From Cellulomonas pakistanensis (GTDB lineage: Bacteria; Actinomycetota; Actinomycetes; Actinomycetales; Cellulomonadaceae): 64,000 bases of DNA. A program made the translations under genes and the position numbers. The DNA is taken from positions 30,211 to 94,210 of the forward strand of contig NZ_BONO01000018.1 of the NCBI RefSeq assembly GCF_016862755.1. The letters are read 5' to 3'. Below the pieces are notes generated by a model. That model worked only from the letters and a program-made list of their open reading frames with translations, ran no database searches and was not told where the DNA came from. This document shows positions 42,022 to 53,295 of this stretch, piece after piece. Every line of letters begins with the position of its first letter. The first letter of the stretch is position 1.

Positions 42022-42054
42022 GGGGGCGTCGCTCACACCGTGAGCGGCGTCCCC
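42022..42054. terminator. Hairpin between convergent iron-binding-protein gene and purC
   Basis: A 15-pair stem (42022-42036 with 42040-42054, loop ACC) with two G-T wobbles, starting 31 bases after the binding-protein stop and including the purC stop codon. Suits termination of the plus-strand gene. Confidence 0.55.
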
Positions 42055-42956
42055 GTCAGCCGTTCGTAGGCCTCGAGGTACCGGGCCCGCGTGCGCTCGA
42101 CGACGTCGGCCGGCAGGGCGGGCGGCTCGGCGTCGCCGGCGCGGTCCCAGCCCGACTCCGCCGAGGCCAGCCAGTCGCGCACGAACTGCTTGTCGAAGCT
42201 CGGCTGCGCCCGGCCCGGCTCCCAGCCGTCCGCCGGCCAGAACCGCGACGAGTCGGGCGTCAGCACCTCGTCGCCCAGCGTCACCGCGCCCGTCGCCGGG
42301 TCGACGCCGAACTCCAGCTTGGTGTCCGCCAGGATCACGCCCCGCTCCCGCGCGATGCCCTCGGCCCGCACGTAGACCGCGAGCGTCAGGTCGCGCAGCT
42401 CCTCCGCGCGCGCCCGGCCGAGCTGCCCGGCGACGACGTCGAGGCTGACGTTCTCGTCGTGCTCGCCGAGCTCCGCCTTGGTCGCCGGCGTGAAGACCGG
42501 CTCCGGCAGCCGCGAGCCGTCGACGAGGCCGGCCGGCAGCGCGATGCCGGTGACCTCGCCGGTGGCCCGGTACTCCGCCAGGCCGGACCCGGTGAGGTAG
42601 CCGCGCGCCACGCACTCGACCGGGAACATCTGCAGCCGCCGGCACACCATCCCCCGGCCCAGCACGGCCTCCGGCACCGCGGGCGCCTCGGCCGTCACCA
42701 CGTGGTTCGGCACCAGGTCGGCGAGCTGGTCGAACCACCACAGGCTCAGCCGGGTCAGCACGACGCCCTTGCCGGGGATCCCGGGGCTCAGCACGTGGTC
42801 GAACGCGCTCACCCGGTCGCTCGCGACGACGAGCACGACGTCGCCGTGCTCCTCCGCGACCGCGGTCCCGGCCTCCTGCGTGGTGTCGGGGACGTACAGG
42901 TCGCGGACCTTGCCGGAGTAGGTGTGCGTCCAGCCGGGCAGGGTGGGTGCGGTCAT
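42033..42956 (-). CDS. purC: Phosphoribosylaminoimidazole-succinocarboxamide synthase (SAICAR synthetase)
   Basis: Cytosolic purine enzyme of 307 residues that joins aspartate to CAIR with ATP. Cues are YSGKVRDLYV, VVASDRVSAFDHVLSPGIPGKG, ECVARGYLTGSGLAEY, LADTKLEFGVD and DEVLTPDSSRFWPADGW. The length fits the 290-310-residue type. The ATG at 42956 is six bases from CAGGAT (42968 to 42963 on the minus strand), so probably leaderless. Confidence 0.96.
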   Translation of the reverse strand: MTAPTLPGWTHTYSGKVRDLYVPDTTQEAGTAVAEEHGDVVLVVASDRVSAFDHVLSPGIPGKGVVLTRLSLWWFDQLADLVPNHVVTAEAPAVPEAVLGRGMVCRRLQMFPVECVARGYLTGSGLAEYRATGEVTGIALPAGLVDGSRLPEPVFTPATKAELGEHDENVSLDVVAGQLGRARAEELRDLTLAVYVRAEGIARERGVILADTKLEFGVDPATGAVTLGDEVLTPDSSRFWPADGWEPGRAQPSFDKQFVRDWLASAESGWDRAGDAEPPALPADVVERTRARYLEAYERLTGTPLTV

Positions 42957-43002
42957 GGGGCCATCCTGCCGCAGGCCGCGGGGTGGGTCGGGCGTCCGGG
43001 CG

Positions 43003-43221
43003 TCAGACCAGCGTGAGCACGCCGAGCAGCGCGACGGCGGCGCCGAGCAGCATCGACACGGTGATGAGCACCAGGTGCACCGTGAGGAACCGGGTCGGCC
43101 GTCCCTGGGCGTCGCGGGCGCGGGGGTCCTTGGCGATGCGCGCGCCGAACCGGGGCCAGACGAGCAGGCTCCAGGCGCCGGCGACGAGCAGGACGAGGGA
43201 CCAGGCGAGGGGCAGCTCCAT
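43003..43221 (-). CDS. SCO4848-type small membrane protein
   Basis: A 72-residue protein with two transmembrane helices (residues 5-24 and 48-70) joined by a loop WPRFGARIAKDPRARD, the recognisable string of the actinobacterial SCO4848 membrane family. Function unknown. ATG at 43221 is chosen because the family starts with this short N-terminus; longer in-frame readings run into the divergent promoter. It lies 46 bases upstream of purC, a common neighbourhood for it as far as I recall. Confidence 0.75.
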   Translation of the reverse strand: MELPLAWSLVLLVAGAWSLLVWPRFGARIAKDPRARDAQGRPTRFLTVHLVLITVSMLLGAAVALLGVLTLV

Positions 43222-43265
43222 GCGGGCGAGTATGCCCGGTGGCGGCCGCCTCGCCGCCACGGTTT

Positions 43266-43287
43266 CTCGTTTGACGAGTGATATATT
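43266..43287 (+). promoter_or_regulatory. Promoter/operator of the nucleotidyltransferase-HEPN-like pair
   Basis: An AT-rich island in a GC-rich window. A short inverted repeat CTCGT-TTG-ACGAG (43266-43278) is followed by a -10 TATATT (43282-43287) seven bases before the ATG, so a leaderless mRNA is predicted. The repeat could bind the winged-helix domain encoded by the first gene. Confidence 0.5.
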
Positions 43288-43294
43288 CAGCCGA

Positions 43295-43870
43295 ATGAGA
43301 ACCGCGGCCCCAGCCGTGCTTCCGATCTTCCGATCGGACCTCCAGGCGCGCCTCCTGCTGCACCTGCTGACGTCGGACCACGGCGACTCGGCGAGCGATC
43401 TCGCGCGCGCGACCGGCGCGCCCGTCCCGACCGTGCACCGCGAGGTGACCCGGCTTGCCGCGGCCGGCCTGCTGCGGAGCGAGCATCGCGGTCGCACGAT
43501 CCTGTACCGCGCCGACGAGGAGAACCCGGCGACCGTGCCGCTGCGGCAGCTCGTCCTCATCTCGCACGGCCCTGTGGAACTGCTGCGGCAGACACTGGCG
43601 GACGTACCCGGGATCATCGTGGCGAAGGTGTTCGGCTCGTGGGCCGCCCGCGCCTCCGGGGAGCCAGGGCCGTCTCCCGGTGACGTCGACCTGCTCGTGG
43701 TGGGCCCCGTCGACCGCCGCGCCCTGTTCGCCACGCTCTCCGACCTGGAGCCGCGGGTCGGACGCCCGATCAACCCCACCGTCATCGGCGAGGACCGCTG
43801 GGCGCGGAGCGACGACCCCCTTGTGGACGAGATCCGCAGCCGCCCGACGATCGATATCGTCGGCGGATGA
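43295..43870 (+). CDS. Winged-helix/nucleotidyltransferase (MNT-type) protein
   Basis: A 191-residue two-domain protein. Residues about 10-75 are a winged helix: LLHLLTSDHGDSASDLARATGAPVPTVHREVTRLAAAGLL. Residues about 100-190 are a minimal nucleotidyltransferase with FGSWAAR (Gly114-Ser115) and the metal-binding Asp pair in GDVDLLVVG (Asp130, Asp132), then VGRPINPTVIGEDRW. Fusions of this sort are found as antitoxins of MNT-HEPN modules, where they adenylylate the HEPN toxin and repress the operon. The 3' end overlaps the next gene (ATGA), as expected for such a pair. Confidence 0.8.
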   Translation: MRTAAPAVLPIFRSDLQARLLLHLLTSDHGDSASDLARATGAPVPTVHREVTRLAAAGLLRSEHRGRTILYRADEENPATVPLRQLVLISHGPVELLRQTLADVPGIIVAKVFGSWAARASGEPGPSPGDVDLLVVGPVDRRALFATLSDLEPRVGRPINPTVIGEDRWARSDDPLVDEIRSRPTIDIVGG

Positions 43871-44364
43871 CGCCCGCCGAGTGGCCCCACGGCCGCGCCG
43901 AGATCGAGGCGCTGCTACGCGGGCGCCGTCTCGAGCAGGTGCCGCCGAGCACCGACAACGCGCTGGCGCTCATCGCGAGAGCGCGCCTCCACCTGGCCAC
44001 GGCGGAGGCGGTGGCACCGACCGACCCCGACATCGGCATGGACGCGCTGCACGACGCCAACCGGAAGGCGCTCGAGGCGGTGCTCCTCGACCAGGGCCTC
44101 CGGACGACGCGCGACGGCGGGCACACCGCGCCGTACGAGGCGGCGAAGGCACAGCTCCGCACCTCCGCGCGCACCGCGCGGCCCGAGCTGTTCGTCTACG
44201 AGGTCGTCCGCCGGCTGCGGCACGGCGCGGACTACGCCAGCTACGAGGTGCACCTGACCGCGAGCGACGTCGGCGACGACCTGGCCGACTCGCACGCGCT
44301 CGTCGAGATCTGCTCGCGGCTGGTCGGGAGCATGCCGGCGTTCCGGCCAGACCCGGCCCGCTGA
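43867..44364 (+). CDS. HEPN-like protein, putative toxin partner
   Basis: A 165-residue all-helical protein. LIARARLHLATAEAVAPTDPDIGMDALHDANRKALEAVLLDQGLR resembles the first two helices of HEPN domains, and VVRRLRHGADYASYEV (residues about 113-128) sits where the R-x4-6-H RNase motif is expected, though the spacing here (Arg115/116 to His119) is shorter than canonical. Translationally coupled to the nucleotidyltransferase gene, which fits an MNT-HEPN toxin-antitoxin pair. Toxicity is inferred from arrangement only. Confidence 0.6.
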   Translation: MTPAEWPHGRAEIEALLRGRRLEQVPPSTDNALALIARARLHLATAEAVAPTDPDIGMDALHDANRKALEAVLLDQGLRTTRDGGHTAPYEAAKAQLRTSARTARPELFVYEVVRRLRHGADYASYEVHLTASDVGDDLADSHALVEICSRLVGSMPAFRPDPAR

Positions 44365-44383
44365 CCCCATGCCGCGACGGGCG

Positions 44384-45646
44384 TCAGAGCTCCGCGGCCG
44401 TCCGGGCGATGTCCGAGCGGTGGTGCGAGCCCGCCAGGCCGATCCGCTCGACCCCCGCGTACGCCGCTTCGCGCGCGGCGGCCAGGTCCGGCCCCGTGCC
44501 GACGACCGACAGCACCCGCCCGCCGGCCGACACGACCGTGCCGTCGGCGCCGGCCGCGGTGCCGGCGTGCAGCACGTGCACGCCCCGCACGGCCGCCGCC
44601 TCGTCGAGCCCGGTGATCACGTCGCCGGTCCGCGGCGCCTCCGGGTAGCCGGACGACGCCACGACGACCGTCACGGCCGCCTCGTCGGTCCACTCCAGCG
44701 GCGGCAGGTCGCCGAGCCCGCCGGTCGCCGCCGCGAGCAGCACCCCGGCGAGCGGCGTGGCCAGGCGCGCGAGCACGACTTGCGTCTCGGGGTCGCCGAA
44801 CCGCGCGTTGAACTCCACGACCCGCGTGCCGCCCAGGGTGAGGGCGAGGCCGCAGTACAGGACCCCCACGAACGGGGTGCCCCGCCGGGCCATCTCGTCC
44901 ACGGTCGGCTGGGCCACCCGGGCCACCACCTCGTCGACCAGGCCCTCGGGCGCCCACGGCAGCGGCGTGTACGCGCCCATGCCGCCGGTGTTCGGGCCGG
45001 TGTCCTCGTCGCCGACGCGCTTGAAGTCCTGCGCGGGCACGAGCGGCACCACGTGGGTGCCGTCCGACAGCACGAACAGCGACACCTCGGGGCCGTCGAG
45101 GAAGTCCTCGACCACGACCCGGCCGCCGGGCTTGGCCAGGCACGCGAGCGCGTGCTCCAGCGCGACGGCGCGGTCCTGCGTGACGACGACGCCCTTGCCC
45201 GCGGCGAGGCCGTCGTCCTTGACGACGTACGGCGCGCCGAACGTGTCGAGCGCGGTCTCGGCCGCGGACGGCTCGGTGACGACGACCGGGTCGGCGGTCG
45301 GCACGCCCGCGGCGGCCATGACCTCCTTGGCGAACGCCTTCGACCCCTCGAGCCGCGCGGCCTCGGCGCTCGGGCCGAACACCGGCACGCCGGCCGCGCG
45401 CACCGCGTCGGCCACGCCCGCGACCAGCGGCGCCTCCGGGCCCACGACGACCAGGTCGGCGCCGAGCGAGGTCGCCAGCGCGGCCACCGCCGCGCCGTCC
45501 AGCGGGTCGACCGCGTGCAGCGTGGCGAGCGCGCCGATGCCGGGGTTGCCCGGGGCGGCGTGCAGCTCGGCGACCTGCGGGTCGCGGGACAGGGCGAGGG
45601 TGAGGGCGTGCTCGCGGGCGCCGGTCCCGACGACGAGGATCTTCAC
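44384..45646 (-). CDS. purD: Phosphoribosylamine-glycine ligase (GAR synthetase)
   Basis: ATP-grasp enzyme of 420 residues, second step of purine synthesis. N-terminus [19 protein letters not shown]; other cues are [73 protein letters not shown] and [13 protein letters not shown]. Standard length. The GTG is seven bases from TAGGGT (45659 to 45654), so probably leaderless. Lies 31 bases downstream of purA. Confidence 0.96.
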   Translation of the reverse strand: MKILVVGTGAREHALTLALSRDPQVAELHAAPGNPGIGALATLHAVDPLDGAAVAALATSLGADLVVVGPEAPLVAGVADAVRAAGVPVFGPSAEAARLEGSKAFAKEVMAAAGVPTADPVVVTEPSAAETALDTFGAPYVVKDDGLAAGKGVVVTQDRAVALEHALACLAKPGGRVVVEDFLDGPEVSLFVLSDGTHVVPLVPAQDFKRVGDEDTGPNTGGMGAYTPLPWAPEGLVDEVVARVAQPTVDEMARRGTPFVGVLYCGLALTLGGTRVVEFNARFGDPETQVVLARLATPLAGVLLAAATGGLGDLPPLEWTDEAAVTVVVASSGYPEAPRTGDVITGLDEAAAVRGVHVLHAGTAAGADGTVVSAGGRVLSVVGTGPDLAAAREAAYAGVERIGLAGSHHRSDIARTAAEL

Positions 45647-45677
45647 GACGCCGACCCTACCGACAGCCCGCGGGCGG

Positions 45678-47553
<1,876 letters not shown>

Positions 47554-47660
47554 GCCGTCCAGTGTGTCAGCACCCCTGGGTGGTGGTCCTCGGCATGCGG
47601 TGACGCGCGCCAGGTGGTTACAGTCGTCCCGTTCGTGCCCGCTCCGTCGACAGGTCCCCC

Positions 47661-48029
47661 ATGATCGAGATCGCCACCTCGGCCGCGACGACCACCCTCG
47701 TCATCGCCGGCGACCTCGACCTCGCCGAGCGCGACCAGTTCCCCGAGATCGCCGCCCGCGTGGTCGGCCTGCGCCGCCAGCTGCTCGTCATCGACATGTG
47801 CGGCGTCACGTTCATGGACTCGACCGGCGCGGCGTTCCTCATCTCGCTGGCCGACGCCAGCCGCAAGCGCGGCGGTGCGACGGTGCTGCGCGGCGCCGAC
47901 CCGCGCGACCTGTTCGTGCTGGAGATCTGCGGCGCGCTCGAGCTGTTCCGGATCGATGCGGACCACCGCTGCGCGGGCGACGAGGCGCAGGCCGAGCCGG
48001 TCGACCAGGACGCGTCCTCCCCGGCCTGA
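47661..48029 (+). CDS. STAS-domain anti-sigma factor antagonist
   Basis: A 122-residue SpoIIAA/RsbV-type protein. The strand-helix order is typical, with TTLVIAGDLDLAERDQFPE and the phosphorylation site VIDMCGVTFMDSTGAAFLISL, where the Ser of DSTG is the expected phospho-residue. It would be phosphorylated by an anti-sigma kinase and dephosphorylated by an SpoIIE-type phosphatase such as that encoded at 48632-50845. The last 20 residues are an acidic tail. Confidence 0.85.
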   Translation: MIEIATSAATTTLVIAGDLDLAERDQFPEIAARVVGLRRQLLVIDMCGVTFMDSTGAAFLISLADASRKRGGATVLRGADPRDLFVLEICGALELFRIDADHRCAGDEAQAEPVDQDASSPA

Positions 48030-48031
48030 GG

Positions 48032-48373
48032 TCAGAGCGCCAGCACCGTCCGCAGGCCGGCGTCGACCTGGTGCACGAGGCCGCTGGGCAGCGCGCTCAC
48101 CGGGTACTCGACGTGCTCGCGGGAGACGACGGTCACCTGGGAGACGTTGGCGACGGAGTCCCTGTCGAGCCCGGAGGCGATCTGCGGCACGAGCACGTTT
48201 CCTGGCATGGCGGCGAGCGCGGTGTTCGAGGTGAGCGGCACGACGACGACGGTCCCGATGGTCGACCGGTTGAAGTCGTCGGCCTGCACCACGACGGAGG
48301 GGCGCCGCTTCGCGGGCGCGCTGCCACGGGGCACGCCGAAATCCACCCAGCAGATGTCGCCCCGGGCGATCAC
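48032..48373 (-). CDS. mazF: MazF/PemK-type endoribonuclease toxin
   Basis: A 113-residue toxin. MIARGDICWVDFGVPRGSAPAKRRPSVVVQ is the N-terminal MazF motif with the conserved Arg-Pro; VVVVPLTSNTALAAMPGNVLVP and SVANVSQVTVVSREHV follow in family order. It cuts mRNA at short motifs when not bound by antitoxin. Overlaps the antitoxin gene by four bases (ATGA). The stop lies three bases from the convergent STAS gene. Confidence 0.9.
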   Translation of the reverse strand: MIARGDICWVDFGVPRGSAPAKRRPSVVVQADDFNRSTIGTVVVVPLTSNTALAAMPGNVLVPQIASGLDRDSVANVSQVTVVSREHVEYPVSALPSGLVHQVDAGLRTVLAL

Positions 48374-48612
48374 CAGTCGGCCTCCGTGACCACGTCGCCG
48401 GCGGCCCGCCGGAAGGCCTCGGTGTCAGCCCCGGGCTGGCCCGCCGTCCTGATCGCCTCGTCGATCCTGGCGGTCACGTCCTGGGCGTCCAGCTCGTCCG
48501 CGTACCGGCCGGCGGCGCGCCGGTAGAACTCCGAGCGGGTCATGCCGTGCCGCCGCGCGCTCGCGTCGATGCGCTCCGCCTCGTGGTCCGGGATGGAGAT
48601 CGCCGTCTTCAT
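48370..48612 (-). CDS. Ribbon-helix-helix antitoxin of the MazF pair
   Basis: An 80-residue antitoxin. MKTAISIPDHEAERIDASARRHGMTRSEFYRRAAGRY is a ribbon-helix-helix DNA-binding motif; the acidic C-terminus (TEAFRRAAGDVVTEADW) would wrap and block MazF. A TATACT -10 six bases before the ATG predicts a leaderless mRNA, and the palindrome at 48621-48636 lies over it. Confidence 0.87.
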   Translation of the reverse strand: MKTAISIPDHEAERIDASARRHGMTRSEFYRRAAGRYADELDAQDVTARIDEAIRTAGQPGADTEAFRRAAGDVVTEADW

Positions 48613-48618
48613 GGCGCG

Positions 48619-48636
48619 AGTATAACGTCGGTTATA
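48619..48636 (-). promoter_or_regulatory. Promoter and palindromic operator of the MazF operon
   Basis: TATAAC-GTCG-GTTATA (48621-48636) is a perfect six-base inverted repeat overlapping the minus-strand -10 TATACT (48624 to 48619). It also contains the stop codon of the upstream phosphatase gene (48632-48634). It is one of the few AT-rich spots in the window and is the obvious site for antitoxin autorepression. Confidence 0.75.
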
Positions 48637-50845
48637 CCGCGTCGGCAGGCCCCGGCCCGTCCAGCACCGACCGCTCGGTGGGCCGCACGCGCGCCCACAC
48701 CACCTTGCCGCCCCGCGACGGGCGCCAGCCCCAGTCGGCCAGGCGCTCGACGATCCGCATGCCGAACCCGCCGATCCGCCCGGGGTGGCCCTCGGTCGCG
48801 ACGGGCGGCGTCGGGTTGGAGTCCTCGACCTCGATCCGCAGGCCGTCGCCGGTGTCGTGCAGCCGCAGCGTGACCCGGCCCCAGCCGTGCAGCACGGCGT
48901 TCGCGACCAGCTCGGAGACGACGAGCTCCGCGTTCGCGGCGTCGCCCAGCTCCCAGGCGTGCGAGGTGCGCAGCACCGCGTGCCGGGCCCGGGCGATCGA
49001 CGCGGGCTCGCTCGGCAGCTGCCAGCGCCGGCTGCGCACGTTGCCGCCGTGCCCCTGGGTGTCGGTGAGGTCGGGGACCCGCACGACGACGACCGCGATG
49101 TCGTCCTCGGGGTTGTCCGCGAGCCGCGCGAGCAGCTCCTCGCCGATGCCCGCGGCGTCGACGGCGGTGGCGCCCGCCGCGACCTCGCGCAGGGCGGCCA
49201 GGCCGTCGAGCAGGGCGCGGTCGCGGCGCTCGATCAGCCCGTCGGTGTAGAACACCAGGACGTCGCCCGGCAGCAGGTCGTGCCGCGCGGTGCGCCTCCG
49301 GCCGTCGCCGAACCCGATGAGCGCGCCGCCCGCGTCGTCCAGCAGGACGACCTCGCCCGCGCGGATCAGCAGCGCCGGCAGGTGCCCCGCGCGGGAGTAC
49401 TCGAGGTGCCAGCTCGGGCAGCCGCCGTCCTCGGGGTCGCGCCGGGTGAGCGTGGTGAGCACCAGGCCCGCCGACCGCGGGATGCGCATGCCGCCGACCA
49501 GCTGGTCGACGCGCTCCAGCACCGTGCCGGGCTCGGTGACCTCGAAGGCGTACGCCCGCACGACGGAGCGGAGCTGGCCCATGGCCGCGGCCGCCTCGAC
49601 GTCGTGCCCCACCACGTCGCCGATGACGACCCCGACCACGTCCGGGGCGATCTGCACGACGTCGTACCAGTCGCCGCCGACCTGCGCGTAGACGACGTTC
49701 GGGGCGTAGTACGACCACACGTCCAGGCCCTCGACCTCGGCCTGCTCCGGCAGCATCGCCCGCTGCAGGGTCTCGGCGACCCGGTGCTCGCGGGCGTACA
49801 GCCGGACGTTCTCCATCGCGAGGCCGACGCGGCGGGCGGTCAGGGACAGGATCGTCCGCGTGCGCTCGTCGACGCCGCCGCGGGCGGGCGCCGGGCGCGC
49901 CAGGTCCGGCGCGGCCGGCGGGCGGGGCACGACGGCGAGCAGCCCCAGCACCCGGTGCCGGCCCGGCAGCGGGAGCACCGCGACGTGGCCGACGCCCCCG
50001 CCCGGCACGCGGGCGCGCAGGTCGGCGGCCAGCCAGGCGGACGCGGTGCCGGGCTCGTGCGGCGCGTCGGTGTCCAGGTCGAGCACGAGGTGGGCCTCGC
50101 CCTCGCCGTCGAGCAGCCGCTGGACCGGGTCGTCCACGGCCGGCCGGGCGCCGCGGCGCGGGACGAACGGCGCGCCCGGGGCGCCGCGGCCGTGCCGCCG
50201 GCCGGAGGTGCGCACGGCGCGCGTGGCGTCGACGCCCTCGGCGGCCTGCAGGCCGTCGTCGTCGACGTAGAACCCGGCCCAGGCCACGACGCGGTGCCCG
50301 AGCAGCTCCGCGATGGCGCGCAGGCCGTACGGGTCGTCCAGGTCCATCACGAGATCGGAGACGGTGCCGATGAGCGCGAGGTCCTCGGTCTCCCGCCGGA
50401 CGACCTCGACCTCGGCGGCCACGGCGGCGTCCCGGTCGACCTGGTCGGTGACGTCGACGAGGCCGGCGACCCAGTGCGACGGCTCGGTCGCGCCCTCGGC
50501 CGTGACCGGGGTGACGACGGTGCGCGCCCAGAACCAGTCGCCGCCGGCGCGGCGCAGGCGCAGCAGCGCCGACGTGGCGCGGCGGGCCAGCACGGCGTCC
50601 TGGAGCTGGTGCAGCCCCGAACCGTCCTCCGCGGACAGGGCGATGAGGTCGGCGGCGGGCCCGGCCACGTCCTCGAGGGCGAGCCCGGTCACCTCGGTGA
50701 ACGCCGTGTTGACCCAGACGACGGGCCACTCCGGCGGCTGGGCGGCCACCACGAGGACCGGCATCCCCACGAGCTGGCCGACCGCGCGGCCGATCGAATC
50801 CAGGGTCTCCTCGGCGCCGTCACCGGGCGTGGAGTTGACCACCAC
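48632..50845 (-). CDS. PAS-GAF-SpoIIE phosphatase-HATPase regulator
   Basis: A multidomain protein of about 737 residues. Order: PAS-like sensor (residues about 15-135, VLVVAAQPPEWPVVWVNTAFTEVTG), GAF (about 150-350), SpoIIE PP2C phosphatase (about 370-590) with VGGDWYDVVQIAPDVVGVVIGDVVGHD and DDIAVVVVRV, then an RsbW-like HATPase (about 610-737) with LVVSELVANAVLHG and GFGMRIVERL. It would sense a signal and reset STAS proteins, and perhaps rephosphorylate them. STAS genes lie on both sides (47661 and 50959). Start: GTG at 50845 or 50842, after TAGACG (50861 to 50856) and GGAGG. Confidence 0.88.
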   Translation of the reverse strand: MVVNSTPGDGAEETLDSIGRAVGQLVGMPVLVVAAQPPEWPVVWVNTAFTEVTGLALEDVAGPAADLIALSAEDGSGLHQLQDAVLARRATSALLRLRRAGGDWFWARTVVTPVTAEGATEPSHWVAGLVDVTDQVDRDAAVAAEVEVVRRETEDLALIGTVSDLVMDLDDPYGLRAIAELLGHRVVAWAGFYVDDDGLQAAEGVDATRAVRTSGRRHGRGAPGAPFVPRRGARPAVDDPVQRLLDGEGEAHLVLDLDTDAPHEPGTASAWLAADLRARVPGGGVGHVAVLPLPGRHRVLGLLAVVPRPPAAPDLARPAPARGGVDERTRTILSLTARRVGLAMENVRLYAREHRVAETLQRAMLPEQAEVEGLDVWSYYAPNVVYAQVGGDWYDVVQIAPDVVGVVIGDVVGHDVEAAAAMGQLRSVVRAYAFEVTEPGTVLERVDQLVGGMRIPRSAGLVLTTLTRRDPEDGGCPSWHLEYSRAGHLPALLIRAGEVVLLDDAGGALIGFGDGRRRTARHDLLPGDVLVFYTDGLIERRDRALLDGLAALREVAAGATAVDAAGIGEELLARLADNPEDDIAVVVVRVPDLTDTQGHGGNVRSRRWQLPSEPASIARARHAVLRTSHAWELGDAANAELVVSELVANAVLHGWGRVTLRLHDTGDGLRIEVEDSNPTPPVATEGHPGRIGGFGMRIVERLADWGWRPSRGGKVVWARVRPTERSVLDGPGPADAV

Positions 50846-50958
50846 CGCCTCCGATCGTCTAGCGTTCCCGACAGATCCCGGCGGATTGTCCGCCGCCGGG
50901 ACGTGGCCGGCGACCCGGCGCGGCCCCTGCGGCCGTCGCCCGGACGGGAGGGAGCATC

Positions 50959-51375
50959 GTGCGCGACGGTAACAGCACACCCCCGGGCGGGCTCGCCGGG
51001 GACCAGGGCTCGGAAGCCGCGGCCGCCTCGACGGTACCCGCTCCGCGGGACGCCCCGGGCGAGCCGGGCTCGGTGCACGTCATCCTGTCCCCCGACCGGA
51101 CCACGATCGTGCTGTCCGGCGAGGTCGACGCGGACCTGGGCGCGGACCTGGCGCAGGCCACGACCGACGCGGAGCAGGCCGGCGTGCCGATCGAGGTCGA
51201 CGCGCACCACGTGACGTTCATGGACTCGTCCGGCGTGGCGTTCCTCGCCCGGCTGGCCATGCGGACGCCGCACCGGGTGCGGCTGCTGCACGTGCCGCCG
51301 ACGGTGGAGTTCCTGCTGGAGGTCACCCGGATCGGCGAGCTGCTCGACGTGGTCGAGGACGACCCGCAGGACTGA
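50959..51375 (+). CDS. STAS-domain anti-sigma factor antagonist
   Basis: A 138-residue protein. After a flexible N-terminus of about 38 residues, the STAS fold shows TTIVLSGEVDADLGADLAQA and VDAHHVTFMDSSGVAFLARLA with the phosphorylatable Ser of DSSG. Divergent from the SpoIIE-type phosphatase gene with a 113-base gap. GGGAGGGAG precedes the GTG start. A strong terminator follows. Confidence 0.85.
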   Translation: MRDGNSTPPGGLAGDQGSEAAAASTVPAPRDAPGEPGSVHVILSPDRTTIVLSGEVDADLGADLAQATTDAEQAGVPIEVDAHHVTFMDSSGVAFLARLAMRTPHRVRLLHVPPTVEFLLEVTRIGELLDVVEDDPQD

Positions 51376-51413
51376 GCCGCGCGCGCCGCGCCGCTCGACC
51401 CGGCGCCGCACGC

Positions 51414-51452
51414 ACGAGGGCCCGGTCACCGTCACGGTGACCGGGCCCTCGT
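51414..51452. terminator. Two-way terminator between STAS gene and fba
   Basis: Perfect 18-base stem (ACGAGGGCCCGGTCACCG at 51414-51431 with 51435-51452) and a three-base loop, between convergent stops. Ends in a T only; the strength of the stem makes this the clearest terminator of the window. Confidence 0.8.
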
Positions 51453-51485
51453 CGCGTCGGTCCCTGCACGGGGCCGTCGGACGGG

Positions 51486-52508
<1,023 letters not shown>

Positions 52509-52611
52509 CGCAGCAGCTCCAAAGAGAGTGGGGTTCAGCTTTCTCCCCAAGTCTGGCACGTCCCGCGCGCAGGCCGGGCGGGACGTCCTGCCCACGAGAC
52601 GCCCGTCGAGG

Positions 52612-53295
52612 TCAGGCCGGCGGCGGGCCCGCGTGCCGGACCACCCAGGCGTGCATCGCGATCGCGGCCGCCGCACCCGCGTTGACCGACCGCGTCGACC
52701 CGTACTGGTCGATGTGCAGCACGGCGTCGGCGCCGGCCCGCGCGGCCTCCGACAGCCCCGCCGACTCCTGCCCGAACAGCAGCACGCACGCCCGCGGCAC
52801 CGGGTACCCGTCGAGCGGCACCGACCCGGGCACGTTGTCGATCCCGAGCACCGGCAGCGCCCCGCCGCCCGGGCCGGCCGTCGCGGACCACGCGAGGAGG
52901 TCGTCGACGTCGGGGTGGTGGTGGACGTGCAGGTAGCGGTCGGTCACCATCGCGCCGCGGCGGTTCCACCGGCGGCGGCCGACGACGTGCACGCCCGCGG
53001 CGTTGAACGCGTTCGCGGTGCGGACGACCGACCCGATGTTGAGGTCGTGCGCCCAGTTCTCGATCGCGACGTGGAACGGGTGCCGCCGGGTGTCGAGGTC
53101 GGCGACGACCGCCTCGACGGTCCAGTACCGGTACCGGTCGGCGACGTTGCGGCGGTCGCCGTGCGCGAGCAGCTCCGGGTCGAGGCGGGGGTCGTCGGGC
53201 CACGCGTCCGGGCCGCCGGGCCAGGGGCCGACGCCGACCTCGTAGGGGTCGCGGGGGTCGAGGTCGCGCGGGACGTCCCCGCCGGCCGCGGTCAC
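52612..53295 (-). CDS. TrmH/SpoU family RNA methyltransferase
   Basis: SAM-dependent 2'-O-ribose methyltransferase of 227 residues with a SPOUT knot. Motif 1 is [34 protein letters not shown]; motif 2 is [14 protein letters not shown]; motif 3 is [22 protein letters not shown]. Target (tRNA or rRNA) cannot be fixed by eye. The GTG start overlaps the purT stop (GTGA), so it is co-transcribed with purT. Confidence 0.9.
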   Translation of the reverse strand: MTAAGGDVPRDLDPRDPYEVGVGPWPGGPDAWPDDPRLDPELLAHGDRRNVADRYRYWTVEAVVADLDTRRHPFHVAIENWAHDLNIGSVVRTANAFNAAGVHVVGRRRWNRRGAMVTDRYLHVHHHPDVDDLLAWSATAGPGGGALPVLGIDNVPGSVPLDGYPVPRACVLLFGQESAGLSEAARAGADAVLHIDQYGSTRSVNAGAAAAIAMHAWVVRHAGPPPA

